From: Coptis chinensis
Taxonomy: Eukaryota; Streptophyta; Magnoliopsida; Ranunculales; Ranunculaceae
Direction: 5' to 3'
Length of the DNA: 64,000 nucleotides
NCBI GenBank assembly: GCA_015680905.1
Contig: CM027382.1
Location: 24,029,501 to 24,093,500, forward strand
Positions within the stretch are counted from its first letter, which is position 1; each line of letters opens with the position of its first letter. Positions 34,236-46,323 of the stretch are shown here, piece by piece. Both the position numbers and the translations under genes were made by a program. The notes below the pieces were generated by a model that was not told the DNA's origin, searched no databases, and worked only from the letters and a program-made list of their open reading frames with translations.

Positions 34236-37200
34236 ATGGAAAGTAGAATGAGACACCGCAATTTCCATTATCTAGCTAGTTAGTAATGCATGTAATTACA
34301 TTTGAGAGTCCTTATAATTAGGGCTGGTCATCGAGCTATTTGTGTCGAGTACTAGGGTGCTCAAGCTCGGTTTGTGTATCTCTCGAGTCGAGCTCAAATT
34401 TTGTTCAAGCTTTATTTCGTACTCAAGCTCGACTCATCGAGTAGACTACAAATTTGAATTCGATCATAGGCTCTAGAGTTTGATTTGATTTGTATTATGT
34501 ATAGGCTCGATTTCAACCACAAACTATAGATAATTGAGCACAAATAGACACTAAAATTTTACCTCAAGACCAAAATAACTTACTAAACTTATTTAAATAA
34601 AATACTAAAATGCAACTACAATTCACTAATACCACAATAACCACTATCAAACAACTATTTCAAGATATGCATATTTTAAATACAATCAATATGTGTTGAG
34701 TAATTATAATCCAACACACTAACATAAATAATTATCCCAAATAAACGTTAACATAATTATATAAAGTGCAAACTATGAGTAGCTCGCAAGTGTCTCGAGT
34801 TTTAAAATGTGCTCAAACTTGACTCATATTATTGAATGAGCAAGTTTGCTTGAGTGGAGCCGAGCTTGAGTTAGTCTGGAATAGCTACTTATAATCCACC
34901 TTGAAGAAGAAAAAGAATTTGACAACATGAACATTAGCTTATACCCAATCGACACGTACTCTAGATTTATATGACAAAAATCGTCCAGGGATTTTCTTTT
35001 CACGTGCGAATTGACATTGTCGTTTCAACATTCAACAAGTGTCCAATACTATATGGAAGTCCATAATGAATTTCAGCTCATGTATCATTTCGTTTCGTTC
35101 TCAATGACTTTCCAAGGATAAAGGGTAAAACTTGCTAAAAACAGCAGAGCATCGTATAAAAGCCAACTTTATCAATTTTAGCAGTAAAGATACTGAAGAG
35201 AAGGGAATATAAGGACAAAAAATAACGCTACAATACTGCAAAATGCAACACTTCATGGGACCGTGCTTCCGCACAGATCAAGTGCACTGTCTCAAATGCA
35301 TATGTAATTTTACAGGTGACTTGGTACATGCTCTTTTCTCCTCCTTTACGTCCTATTTCACTCTTTGGCATCTTAAAAAATTTGTTCAGTTCTAGACTTC
35401 TAGTAATGAAAAGTTGTACATCACTTCTGACACTAAATTGTTTTGATACATTTTTGTTTAATTTTCATGAGCACCCAACTGAATTTGCCGCATTGGTGTC
35501 CCAGGGGATTATTTAAAACATTGGTGGTCGCAAATTGAATGTCTTAACACGCAGGGCAAATGTATCACTATCCCTACTTGGGTATTTATGTATCTCGATA
35601 CAAATTAACAATGATCAATTGGGGAGTTCAATTGATTAAGTGAGTAGGCCTAAATTTATTATTGAATGAAGAAAGATATTTCCGCCCAGTTAGCTCCTCA
35701 GTATTTTGGGAAATATATGTATCTTTACCAATAAAAATGGTAATATATAAATTATATTGGGAAAAGATCTCTAGTTAGTTAAAAGTGAGGTTACCACATT
35801 GCTTCTTATGGAAAACGTATACTTCTGTTGCTTGCCAACTGCCGACCTTGATTACTAATAACTCGATATATTTTCTCACACATAACCAACTCGCTAGTTA
35901 TGTAAGACAGTAAAAAGTAGGCTACTGCTTGTGAGGTTGACATCATTTGCCTAAGAATGAACGCGATGAGGTAACTAGTAACTAAAGTTTTACTTTATCA
36001 CGTTTTGTTTATAACAAATTACAGCATGTTAATAATTAACCTATTGTTATCATGTAAATTAATTTGCCTAGGTCATTATCGAAAGCCCTAGTTGTTTCTT
36101 GGTTTTGAACTTTAATTTGTTGTTTAGTTTGAATAACATAATTAGGCGTACATATTCATATTCTTTCGACATCCATGGTTTTGTACTTGTTGTCTTGTTC
36201 ATATTCTAGTAAAATCAAGAGTTAATTAAGTCAAATACCTTTAGAAAAACGTCAATAATATGTGAGTTAAGAATAAATCCGAAATTGCTGATCGTAGAAG
36301 ATTCGGTGTATTTCCTCCCAAATGTAGAGTTCTCAGAATTTTCCCCATATATTACTGTTAAGTCTGTGACTTTTTACCCGGATGGAGGGCGACCTTCATC
36401 CAAGAATGTTCTAAGAGTCTCCGACAAAGAAAGAATGCCATGGAGAAAATCTTCATCCTATTATTTGGTTACATAATTATCAGATGGATTAGTACCTAAA
36501 TTTGGTTTGCAAGTAGTTTACCTTATTGTTAGTTACACTGCTGATAGCTAAAATAATAAGATTAGACCCCATAACAACTGGCATGATAACAAATCTTCCT
36601 CCTACATACAGAGTCTCTTCATGAGCATATCCTACTGTTAGAGGTCTAAATTTGTCCAAAACCATGTAAGCTAGTTAGCTAATAGAAGGAATTGAAGTCA
36701 AGGCACTGCAAATCCTTGGTCAGATGATCAATTCCATGTGCGTGATTCTTTATCATCAGTTTTTTCAATAGTTTCACCAAATAATATTTGTTTCAATGAC
36801 AACTTCACTTCCTAACTAGTTGTCCTTTTGCCTTGAGTTGACGATAAGAGTGGACAGTAGTTTCCTTTATTCGGACATCAATCCAAATGCTATTCAAGTT
36901 TTTCTGTGAGCCGTAGTTGTAAAAGAAAATCCACATTATCTACAACTGTATCTGATGTCATTTTCACTGCTAACTAAAAGAGGCCAATGCATGAACCCAT
37001 TTCAAGCGTAAATTGGCATTGTCATGTATGTAACTGTAATGCTTATACTTTTATAGCTCCTATTTCTGCAAATGCCCACAAAACTATTCTCGGATTCATA
37101 AGGAACTTTCGTGAATGGTTTTATTATTACTAAAACGGTATATAGCTTATACGCAGTGCAACTACACAAGACTAAAACACTCCAAAAGATGCCTTCTTTA

Positions 37201-38020
37201 TATGAAACAAATCAAGTTGAGTTCGGTAATGTTGGGTAAATGATTAGATTAGGCATGTATACGTAGTTATTTCTATCATTGCTTGTACGTCGCTTGCAAC
37301 ACAACTCCCCCTGTAGATTCAGTGTGCAATCAGAGATCGACCAATTAAATACTAATTTCAGAGTAATGGAGAATTCTTTCATAGTTGCACGCTTATTATA
37401 TCAAACTCAAAATATGCTTTGTAAGTCGAGTTTTGTAAGCTATGGTTTTCGAATGAGATGTGTAGTTAATACTTTTTCACTTCATGAACAGTGTCATGAG
37501 CGAATAAGGCTCTGGTTTTTTGACTTTTGCGGGTGCACAGAGTCTTACTAATTTATAATACAATCTTATGTTTGTAATTCTCTAATAATAAGTTTTTGAG
37601 GCCTTAGATTCTATTCAGGGAGGAAGAAGATATAATTCTACCCTTGAAGCCATACAGACATACAGTGAATAAAACATTGGAGATGTCAATAATCATTAGA
37701 AGTTCTGTTCTGACAAACATATTGGTCATTATGTCAGATTTGAGGTATGAATTGTTCTCTGACTATTTTTAGTAGAAAATTTGTTAGATAACATATTTGT
37801 TTTGCTTTACATGTCATTAAAGGATGAGTTATATTCTGCAAATACATAATTCTGTTGATCTATATAAAGAACAAAATTAAATCCTTAAAAATGTCCAATC
37901 TGCCTAAATATTTGGAATTGAATTACAAAGATATGACTCATTTAATTCATAGTTCAAAAGAAAGTCAATTTGATTCCAAAGAATATCTTGCTATTTGAAT
38001 TCAATTTTGGATGGTTTTTT
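34236..38020. other. long intergenic region upstream of CYP707A
   Basis: About 3.8 kb without a recognisable gene. At about 34319-34882 there is a MITE-like stretch with gctcgag and gagctcaag words in both orientations, starting agggctggtcatcgagc; its ends are too diverged to define. A 63-codon plus frame at 36285 and a 90-codon one at 37279 show no motif. Confidence 0.4.
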
Positions 38021-38163
38021 GTACAGTTGCACGACACCACGTGTCCATGAATATTTTGAAACGCGGAGTGTTTATAGCTAACCTATTAAGAAAGAAGGAA
38101 AAATGTAAGGAAACACTCTGCCATCGCTAAAATATCATAACACGTGGTGTCATGCAGGTGTAC
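38021..38163. mobile_element. inverted-repeat element (MITE-like) with two ABRE/G-box cores in the CYP707A promoter
   Basis: The left arm gtacagttgcacgacaccac and the right arm, reverse-complemented (gtacacctgcatgacaccac), are near-identical. They share a perfect 12-bp block, gacaccacgtgt (38033-38044), with acacgtggtgtc (38140-38151). The arm similarity extends about 45-50 bp inwards to an agtgttt word. CACGTG with the flanking GTC/GTG is the ABRE/G-box core bound by bZIP and bHLH factors. The element ends about 420 bp upstream of the CYP707A start codon. I see no clear target duplication, so it could also be an old palindrome of other origin. Confidence 0.55.
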
Positions 38164-38428
38164 ACTGACCTAAGGTACATTTAACCATAGGAGCAAAGAA
38201 ATTTTCTCAGACATCACTGAAAAAAGATCATTTGGTCTGGCCGAGTCTGTCAAGGACTTGTTTCCTGTTTTCCTTTCACATATACATTTATTTTGAAGAT
38301 TACATGCATAGGTGTCACTGTGCAGAAGGATTGAGATGAATACTATTACCATATGTAATCATCTTATCTTAAGACAAGCCTTAGGTGAACAAGCCTATGG
38401 AATCTTCAAATTCCCAGTCCCATACTAC

Positions 38429-38436
38429 TATATAAA
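38429..38436 (+). promoter_or_regulatory. TATA box of CYP707A
   Basis: tatataaa lies about 144 bp before the chosen ATG, followed by a CT/CA-rich leader with no ATG between about 38460 and 38579, as expected for a plant TATA promoter with a 5' leader of roughly 110 nt. Confidence 0.6.
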
Positions 38437-38579
38437 CACATCAACCTCTCCAAACCCCCAGAGCCAAACTCTTCAAGAAAGATCTAAGGCATCAACCATC
38501 ACTCATCCCCATTACTAAAGCAGTACAACAAAGACACAAACGCCATTCACATACACAAGTGAGTGACAGAAAGGAGGAA

Positions 38580-41500
38580 ATGGAGATGGAGATGGGTGAT
38601 ATTCATTTATATATTGTTCTCTTTATCCCTGTTGTTCTGTCAGGAATTTTCATAATGAGTTTAAACAAGAGAAAATTGCAGAGAACACCCAAGCTTCCAC
38701 CAGGTTCAATGGGGTGGCCTTATATTGGAGAGACTTTTCAGCTATACTCACAGGATCCAAATGTCTTTTTTTCTACCAAACAAAGAAGGTTTCCATTTTG
38801 TCTCTCTGTATCTTCTTAATGTTATTCCATTTGTGTTTCCAAAAGTTTCTTTGTTTCATAGTACATTCTGAATGTGGTCCTGATGGTGGTGGTGTTTGTT
38901 TAGGTATGGAGAGATATTCAAAACCAACATACTTGGTTGTCCTTGTGTGATGTTAACTAGTCCAGAGGCTGCTAAATTTGTGTTGGTAACTCAAGCTCAT
39001 TTGTTCAAACCTACGTATCCCAGATGCAAAGAACGATTGATTGGTCCGTCTGCTATTTTTTATCATCAAGGAGATTACCATATGCGATTACGGAAGCTTG
39101 TTCAAGGATGTTTGTCTCCTGAAGCAATTCGCAAAATTGTTCCCAACATTGAAGCAACTGCCATCTCCGCGTTAGAGTCATGGTCTGGTGGTCACATTGT
39201 TAATACTTACGATGAAATGAAAAAGGTTTGTTTTCTTAACTTGTAATAATGAATGGAAGGTTAAATCAAAACTCTAGTATGAAACTCGTGCTGTTTCGAC
39301 TCCTTTTAGGCTCATTTTTAAGGACTTGACCTCTCTTAGGGGGACTCTGTTGTCATCTTCCTATATTATGATAAATGGTTGATATTAGAGTTTTGTTCTT
39401 ATTAATGGGTTCTCCATACACTTGAAACTTTTGAAAGTAATGGGTCCTTCACTTAGTTGTGATGATGTTTTTTTTTAATTTGATTTGTAACAGTTCGCTT
39501 TCGACATTGGTATACTCACTATCTTTGGACCCTTAGATACCTACTACAAAGAAGAGCTGAAGAAGAACTACCTGATTGTAGATAAAGGCTACAATTCTTT
39601 TCCTTCATATATACCTGGAACTACCTATAAAAACGCCATCTTGGTAAGCAAGATAATCTTTCTAGAAACTTATACTTAATTATCATTTCCACTTTACATT
39701 ATGTATATGAAGTGGATACATTTGAACTGACAATTTCTGCCTTTTCTTCAAATTATATATTTAAAGGCGAGAAAGAGGCTAAGCGAAATTCTAAGTGAGA
39801 TCATATCTCAAAGAAAGGAGAAAAGACGAGAAGAGAAGGACCTCTTAGGTTGTCTGATGAATTCTAAAGATGAGAAGGGACAAATCTTGACAGATGATCA
39901 AATTTCAGATAACATCATTGGGGTGTTGTTTGCTGCTCGGGACACAACAGCTAGTGTCCTAACTTGGATCCTCAAATACCTTCATGATGACCCAAAACTT
40001 CTAGAAGCTGTAAAAGTAAGAAGTCCATAAACTCCCTATATTTTTCTTTTTTCTTTCTTGTATCTTACTTTTAAATCAAACTTGCTAATTGACTTGAAAC
40101 TGCAATTGCTAATGATAATCATCTCTTACAGGCTGAACAGAAGGCAATATACAAACAAAATGCCGAAGGAAGCATACCCTTGACGTGGGCTCAAACTAGA
40201 GAAATGTCGCTTACTTATAAGGTAAGGAGTATGGTCTATCAGACAACTACTTGCTTACTTGGCTTAAACTTTGTTTACTCGACAATTTCTAGCAATTTTA
40301 ACAATATTAGTAGCTGACTAAGGAGAGTTTGATTTCAGGTCATACTAGAGAGCATGAGGATGGCTAGCATTATTTCATTCACATTTAGGGAAGCTGTAGC
40401 AGATGTCGAGTACAATGGTATGTGACTTCTATACTATCTCAGTGATATGTATATGTAAGGGAATTTGAAGGCCTTTTGTTGTTTTGATTTTGTCTCAATA
40501 TTCATTTGGGTTGGTTCTTGTCACAGGGTACCTTATCCCCAAAGGTTGGAAAGTAATGCCTTTATTCAGGAACATTCATCACAATCCCGATTTCTTTCCT
40601 GATCCTCATAAATTTGACCCCTCCAGATTCGAGGTATAGTTATTTAAGATATACTGTTATTTAATTATTTTGGCAAGTATATAAAATAAGATTTTTCATC
40701 TCACCCTACAACTAAGTGGCCTATGTTGCGATCCACCCAAAAGCTTTTGAAGTGTTAAACTTGTGTTTTTACTTGGATAAATGTCCCTATCAGAGAGGTC
40801 AGTAAATTCCTAATCAATAAACCTATGGAGATTAAGAGTATGAATTTTAGAGAAACAATTAATATAGATTTTATTTCTTTGTTACCTTAATCTTGCTCAT
40901 AAGATTATTTTTAAGGAGACAAGAATAAAGAGTGTTTAATGTCATTCTGGAAAAGCCCAATGCCTCAAATATTTTCCAGCTTTCAAGAGGAAGAGACTAA
41001 GTAGGTATAGAATGAAATCCTTCACTCTGTACATTTGGATTCTTCTGTAGGTCGGATGTTTCCGCTACTTTCTTTCTTGTGTGGTTTAATTTTTCACAAG
41101 ATCTTCTATGTCGGGGAGTAGGATTCTGAAAATGAACTTTATTCGCTCAATTTAATAGAATATGTTGAACTGCAATATCCAATTTAACTGAGCGATCTTC
41201 TGTATCGCTCATTTATAGAATTTAGAACATGCAGGTATGCAACTGAGAATTACAGTACATGCAACTGCTGTTTGTAGCTCTTAAAGAGTGAAATGTAGGT
41301 TAAGTTGCAAATTGTTACTATGTCAGAGATTGACATTGTTGTTGGAAATAGATTTCCTCTCTTACATGAGATCTCTTTTAAGACTCTTTCAAAGCCACCA
41401 TAAATTAGAGAAATGCAGAGAAAATTCAGATGGTTCTTCTGGAACGATGGACATACAAATTGAGCAATGATAGAATTTTTTTTTGCACGTCATCGTAAGA

Positions 41501-42366
41501 GATTGAAATAACATGTTTTATATGTGCAGGTAGCACCAAAACCGAATACATTTTTGCCATTTGGAAACGGAGTCCATGCATGTCCTGGAAATGAAGTAGC
41601 CAAGCTGGAGATGCTCATTGTGGTCCATCATTTGGCCACCAAATTCAGGTACGACATAAGACGGTCAACAGCGTGTGGATTATTACTGTAGAATCATTCT
41701 TCCTACACTACGTCGTGTCGGCCATACACCTAGCACAGATACACCAAATTTATCACCTGCAGAGGATCTCTGCTTTATAAGGAACTTAGTTCAACCAAAT
41801 AATCTTAAGAATCCAATTTTAGTTGTCTTTAGTTATTATAAGAACTTCCTATGTACGTCCCAAGTATTATGAGTAGAGAGTAAATTTACTACAATCTGAA
41901 TCACAATAAAAGTTTGTTTTACTGCTATGAACTTTCTCATTCCTTGTCATGGGAGTACAAAGTTGAGAGTCCACTGCCTCGTTCTTTTTCCAAGTGTTCA
42001 CATGTAGGGGTGCTCCAGTAATTTGTTTGCTGCATCACTTCTTGACAAACCATTTCAAAGTTTAGCCTGAGTATCATTCTAATATATTTAAGTCTCGCAA
42101 CATTGGTTCCTTTAGAAAGGTTATTTGAGAAAGAAATACTAGGTGTCATTGTAGGCCTCAAGTAATCTGAAAACAGCTGGACAGTATCTTGGAAATTATT
42201 TGACCAAGTCTTTTTTGTTGTTGGTGTTTATGATTTTGAATGTAGGTGGGGAGTGGAGAAATCCCGAAGTGGGATTCAGTATGGCCCATTCCCAGTCCCT
42301 CAGCATGGATTCCCAGCCAGGTTTTGGAAAGAACCCTGCAGCCAAATACAGCATGAGGTAGCATAG
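38580..42366 (+). CDS. CYP707A: abscisic acid 8'-hydroxylase (CYP707A cytochrome P450)
   Basis: Nine exons join in frame: 38580-38788, 38904-39225, 39494-39643, 39767-40015, 40132-40221, 40339-40417, 40527-40633, 41530-41648 and 42246-42366. All introns are GT-AG, and the product has 481 residues, normal for the family. The first ATG of the frame is at 38580; an N-terminal membrane anchor follows (residues about 8-26), then a proline hinge (LPPGSMGWP). The I-helix oxygen-binding motif is AARDTT (283-288), the K-helix ExxR is ESMR (344-347), then FDPSRF (396-401), and the haem loop is [11 protein letters not shown] with Cys420. The enzyme hydroxylates ABA at C-8', the main ABA breakdown route, and sits in the ER membrane. 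Exon number and motif wording match CYP707A, though I cannot tell which paralogue it is. The gene looks intact. Confidence 0.95.
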
Positions 42367-43461
42367 AAGTAGTAACAGTCAGCTCTTCAGCAGCCCATCA
42401 AACTCATATTGGGAAAGAAAGATGCCCTTTTCATTTTGATCTTGATATTGTTATCACTTTCATTCAAGAAGGTTCACTTTTCACTCCGTTCACTATGACT
42501 CCAAATCTCTATTGTTCATTTGCAACATTGTAATTGTAAGTTCATTTGAGTACTTCAATTCTATAATATCATTGAAGTGCCCATATTCATCCTTAAAAGT
42601 ATGGTTCGCATCAGAGTTAATATGATTCCAATACCTGTGGCATTGCCAAATGTCATCTTCGAAGATTCATATCCGTAGCAGCGTGGAGAATGTGCCACAT
42701 TCTTGTATTATCATTGGTCACCTTGAATAGTGGGATGCCCTAAGCTGGAGGGCACCCTCCAAGAGCACAAAGTTGATGTATGTTTTGTAATAGTAGGTCC
42801 AAGTGCCACATACACCACATTTGGTGCTTCATCCTCTGATCCCCAACTAAGACGTGGCTAATACAAATTACAGACCTGAAGATTTGGTGTTTGGTGAGTG
42901 TACTTTTGTGGATGCATTCGGCAATAAATGGTCGTATGATTGACAGATTTTGGTGCAACCAGCTAGAAGGGGAAAAGGAAAACCATATCAGCAAGGTGCA
43001 TCCATGATTAAATTTTTGGCATGCCAGAATACAGACTGAAACAGAAAACTCTAGACACCCTGAATGCATTAAAATTGCAACTCCTTACGTTTTAAAATTC
43101 CTTTTAACAGAAAACACTCTCCAGTTGCACCAGAACCTCCAAGTCTCCAACACTTTTTCACCACCAGGACACGACAAATCCACATGAAACCCTGTAAACT
43201 TTAATCACAAGGAAAAACATTAATTGAATGCAAGAAGTAAATAATATGCATGTGTGTATAATTAGCTCACCTCTATAAACTTATAATTTGCAAGTTTTAC
43301 AGAGTAGAATGGACAACTTCTCATCAAATCAAATCTTTTGTTTTTTTTGCTCTTGGAGCCCATGGATCCTGAAAATGGGCTTTTTTATATTTCTTTTCTC
43401 AGAAAAACAAAAACAAAAAAAAAAAACAGATTACAATTTCGGGACACGAAAGATTCGTCAA
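42367..43461. other. spacer between CYP707A and centrin
   Basis: It holds the CYP707A 3' untranslated region (to about 42590) and the centrin upstream region and leader. A 109-codon minus-strand frame (43069-42740) has no recognisable motif and is probably chance. A short palindrome, ggagggcaccctcc, lies near 42749. Confidence 0.45.
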
Positions 43462-45842
43462 ATGGTACGCAACATCTGAAATCAATTTATTTTTATAATA
43501 AATCTATTGTTTCGAATTATTTAGAGATTCATAATTAAGGATAGCATCCAATTATTATAAAATTTTGAATTTGTTTATTTTTCAGGCAAGCCTTTATAGA
43601 GGAACTTCTAAGAAAGATACTAAACCTAGAGGACGACATCATGGGTTACCTCAACAAAAGAGGCAGGAGATCAGGGAAGCTTTTGAGTTATTTGATACAG
43701 ATGGGTCAGGTGACGAGACTATATAACTTATAATGTTTAAGAAAAGGATTTTTTCTTATTTCAAACTAATTTGCTTGTTTTGACCTATTTCCTTAGGCAC
43801 CATTGATGCCAAGGAGCTGAATGTTGCCATGAGGTATGCATCCCCTTAGTCAAGTATGTTGTTAGTTGTAATTAGCAGATATAACTAGTGATATTCTTTT
43901 GTTTCTTTTTTCACTGCAGGGCACTAGGGTTTGAAATGACAGAAGAGGTATTCTATTCGTCATGGTTATCCATTTCCTATTTTGGTAGTTTTAGGTATCA
44001 ATTCATTAAACTATTTGGTGGGAGAATTATTATCGGGACATTGAGTCACCTCCTGCCCGCGTTTTCTCTGCATGGGTGTGATAAAATATTGAGATGCTTG
44101 AATTGATATATTGGCTAATGTCATAATCATTGTTTCATTTCAGCAAATTGCCCAAATGATAACTGATGTAGACAAGGACGGAAGTGGTGCAATTGATTTT
44201 GATGAATTTGTTCACATGATGACAGCCAAGATTGGAGAAAGGGATACGAAGGAAGAACTCATGAAAGCTTTTCAAATAATTGACCAAGATAAAAATGTGG
44301 AGTATCTTTTACCTAGTTCATATTGAGTTTCTTTTGCATGAAAAACTAATCATTGCTTGATCTGAATGTAGGGAAAGATATCTGCTACAGATATTCAGCG
44401 CATAGCCAAGGACTTGGGTGAGAACTTTACTGACCAGGAAATCAAGGAGATGATTGAAGAGGCAGACCGTGATCGTAAGTCGACCTTGGTTTGTAGTTGA
44501 ATACCTTTTTTCTTTTTCTTTTTTTGGGCCTAGCGGTTCATCCCCTAAGTTTTCAACAAGAAGTCCAAACATTTTCAGTTGATAAAGTGTTCCTCTTCGG
44601 CTGCTGTTTTGATAGTAGAATAGCTTCTTGTAAACTGATTTTTGCTGGTAATAAGAAAAAGAGAAGGGAAAGGTTAAACTTCCAGCAATCCCAATATGGG
44701 TTCTTAGTTGAAGTAGGTGGGTATTTATGACGGTGTCTGTTGGGGTTTCCACGCCGTTCTAGGCTTGTCCGAGTAAATAATGTTACGTTGTCATAAATAA
44801 AACAGTTTGAATAGAGCATTTAGCGTAGTTCTTAGACTCTCTTTGCAGTATGCATTACTAGTTGCTCTTGCAGCTGATGTCTAAGTGCAATATTTTGAAT
44901 GATTTTTTTTTGGGTGGGTAAGCGAGGTTTTTTTATTGAATTTAAAAGAACTAAGCTTGTTACACTCTCACATACTCCTAAGTTCCTCAGAAAAAGAACT
45001 AGGCTCTATTTCCAACCAATTTACATTTGGGATATGTGAAGCTAACAGATCCGCTAACCCATTAGCTTCTCTAAATATATGGCATATAGTAAAATGCTCC
45101 ATTTGTCCCTTCATTTCTTCAATGCTTTTCATAGTCTTGTTTGCTACCCATGGGTGCTTCCCTCCACTCTGCATGAAGGATACCACATTGCTCGAGTCTG
45201 TTTGTGCTGCTAGCCGTGTTACATTATTCTTTTGTGCTAGTTTCATGTCTTGTTCCACTGCCTGCAGTTCGATCATAACAATACTGTGGTAGTGAGACTT
45301 GTCATGTCCTGCAGCCATTACCACTCCACTGTCTTCTCTTATGGCAGCAGCCCATCCTCCTTCCTCCCCTTGAAGTGTTACATCAGTGTTTAAAATGAAC
45401 ACCCCTCTTCCTGTTGTTTCCCACTTGCATATTTTAGTTTCTCTTGTTATCACCTCAACATTTACATTCCATCTTGACACAAAATCTTGCAGTTCTGCTC
45501 CTTGTTCCATCTTCAGGCTCAGAGAGTGAGGCTTTGTCTTTACATTTTGTATTACTCGTTGAATGATGTAGTCTGCACTATTGTGTTTGTTCTGAAAAAT
45601 TACTGCATTTCTCTCCAGCCACACCCAATACACAAACCCATTCAGCAGTAGTTTGATAGCATCTTGCTTTCCACCCTTTCCTACACTTATCTGTACCACC
45701 CATGTTATTTCCAGTTGCCAGTTGCTATGCCTTTGTTTGTTATATTTTGAATATTTTGAATGATTTGATATGTGCAGGTGATGGTGAAGTCAATGCAGAT
45801 GAGTTTATCAGGATGATGAGGAGGACCACTTATGGTTATTAG
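43462..45842 (+). CDS. centrin (caltractin)
   Basis: Seven coding exons: 43462-43464 (ATG only), 43586-43709, 43797-43833, 43920-43947, 44144-44296, 44372-44474 and 45778-45842. All introns are GT-AG, and the product has 170 residues, the usual centrin length. A basic N-terminus ([19 protein letters not shown]) precedes four EF-hand loops: 38-49 (DTDGSGTIDAKE), 74-85 ([12 protein letters not shown]), 111-122 (DQDKNGKISATD) and 147-158 ([12 protein letters not shown]). The protein ends RRTTYGY, as in plant centrins. Centrin is a Ca2+-binding protein. Plant forms have been linked to microtubule-organising sites, plasmodesmata and nucleotide excision repair. Loop 3 ends in D rather than E at position 12, which may lower Ca2+ affinity. 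The ATG-only first coding exon is inferred: it is the only fitting ATG before the exon that begins with codon 2. Intron 6 (1.3 kb) carries a LINE. Confidence 0.92.
44889..45766 (-). mobile_element. 5'-truncated LINE inserted antisense in centrin intron 6
   Basis: A perfect 17-bp target duplication, aatattttgaatgattt, flanks the insert (44889-44905 and 45750-45766). The left edge is a T run (the reverse of a poly-A tail), as for a minus-strand LINE. The insert (about 44906-45749) holds one open frame, 45699-44968, of 243 residues. It starts with the tail of the zinc-finger RVT region ([14 protein letters not shown]) and continues as the RNase H-like RVT_3 domain: [34 protein letters not shown] and [13 protein letters not shown], covering the D-E-D-D positions. 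The frame is undamaged, so the insertion is probably young. The intron's splice sites are not touched. Confidence 0.88.
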
Positions 45843-46323
45843 AGCTTTGTATCAGCGTTCCCTAAACTTTGTGTAAATTTCTGTAAAAGAGACCAAGGTC
45901 ACCTTGGTTTTAAACATAACTTAGGAGTCCTTCCAAAGTTATTTATCTTGGAGCTGTTTGTCTGTGTATTGTTTGGATCCCTTTATTTCATTTAGTAATT
46001 TATAAAATCATCATCTGTTTCAATGTAATTGAAGCATCTTATGTTCTTACCAGTGGTCTTGAGATTATAATTGTGCTCCCCTCAGTTTGCAGGTTCAATG
46101 CATGTTTGTTTACTGTTTCTAAAAGTTAATAGTGTACAATTTTAGTCAGAGGAAATGGTCGCTCGTTAGTTTCCGTTGAAGTTTGGGACACGTGTCACAC
46201 TATTGAACACAAAATCATCAAACCACCTTAGCACACCCGAACAGAAAAAACGTTGGTTTGCGTGATCAAGTTAGTTATTACATAAAAAATGGTTGTACCT
46301 CTTCTTTACCTACACATTGTATC

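Noticed and set aside
42740..43069. 109-codon minus-strand frame between CYP707A and centrin
   Set aside because: No motif, Cys/His-rich composition typical of a chance reading; lies in intergenic DNA.
44968..45699. A host RNase H gene on the minus strand of centrin
   Set aside because: The frame lies within borders marked by a 17-bp target duplication and a poly-A tail complement, so it belongs to a LINE.
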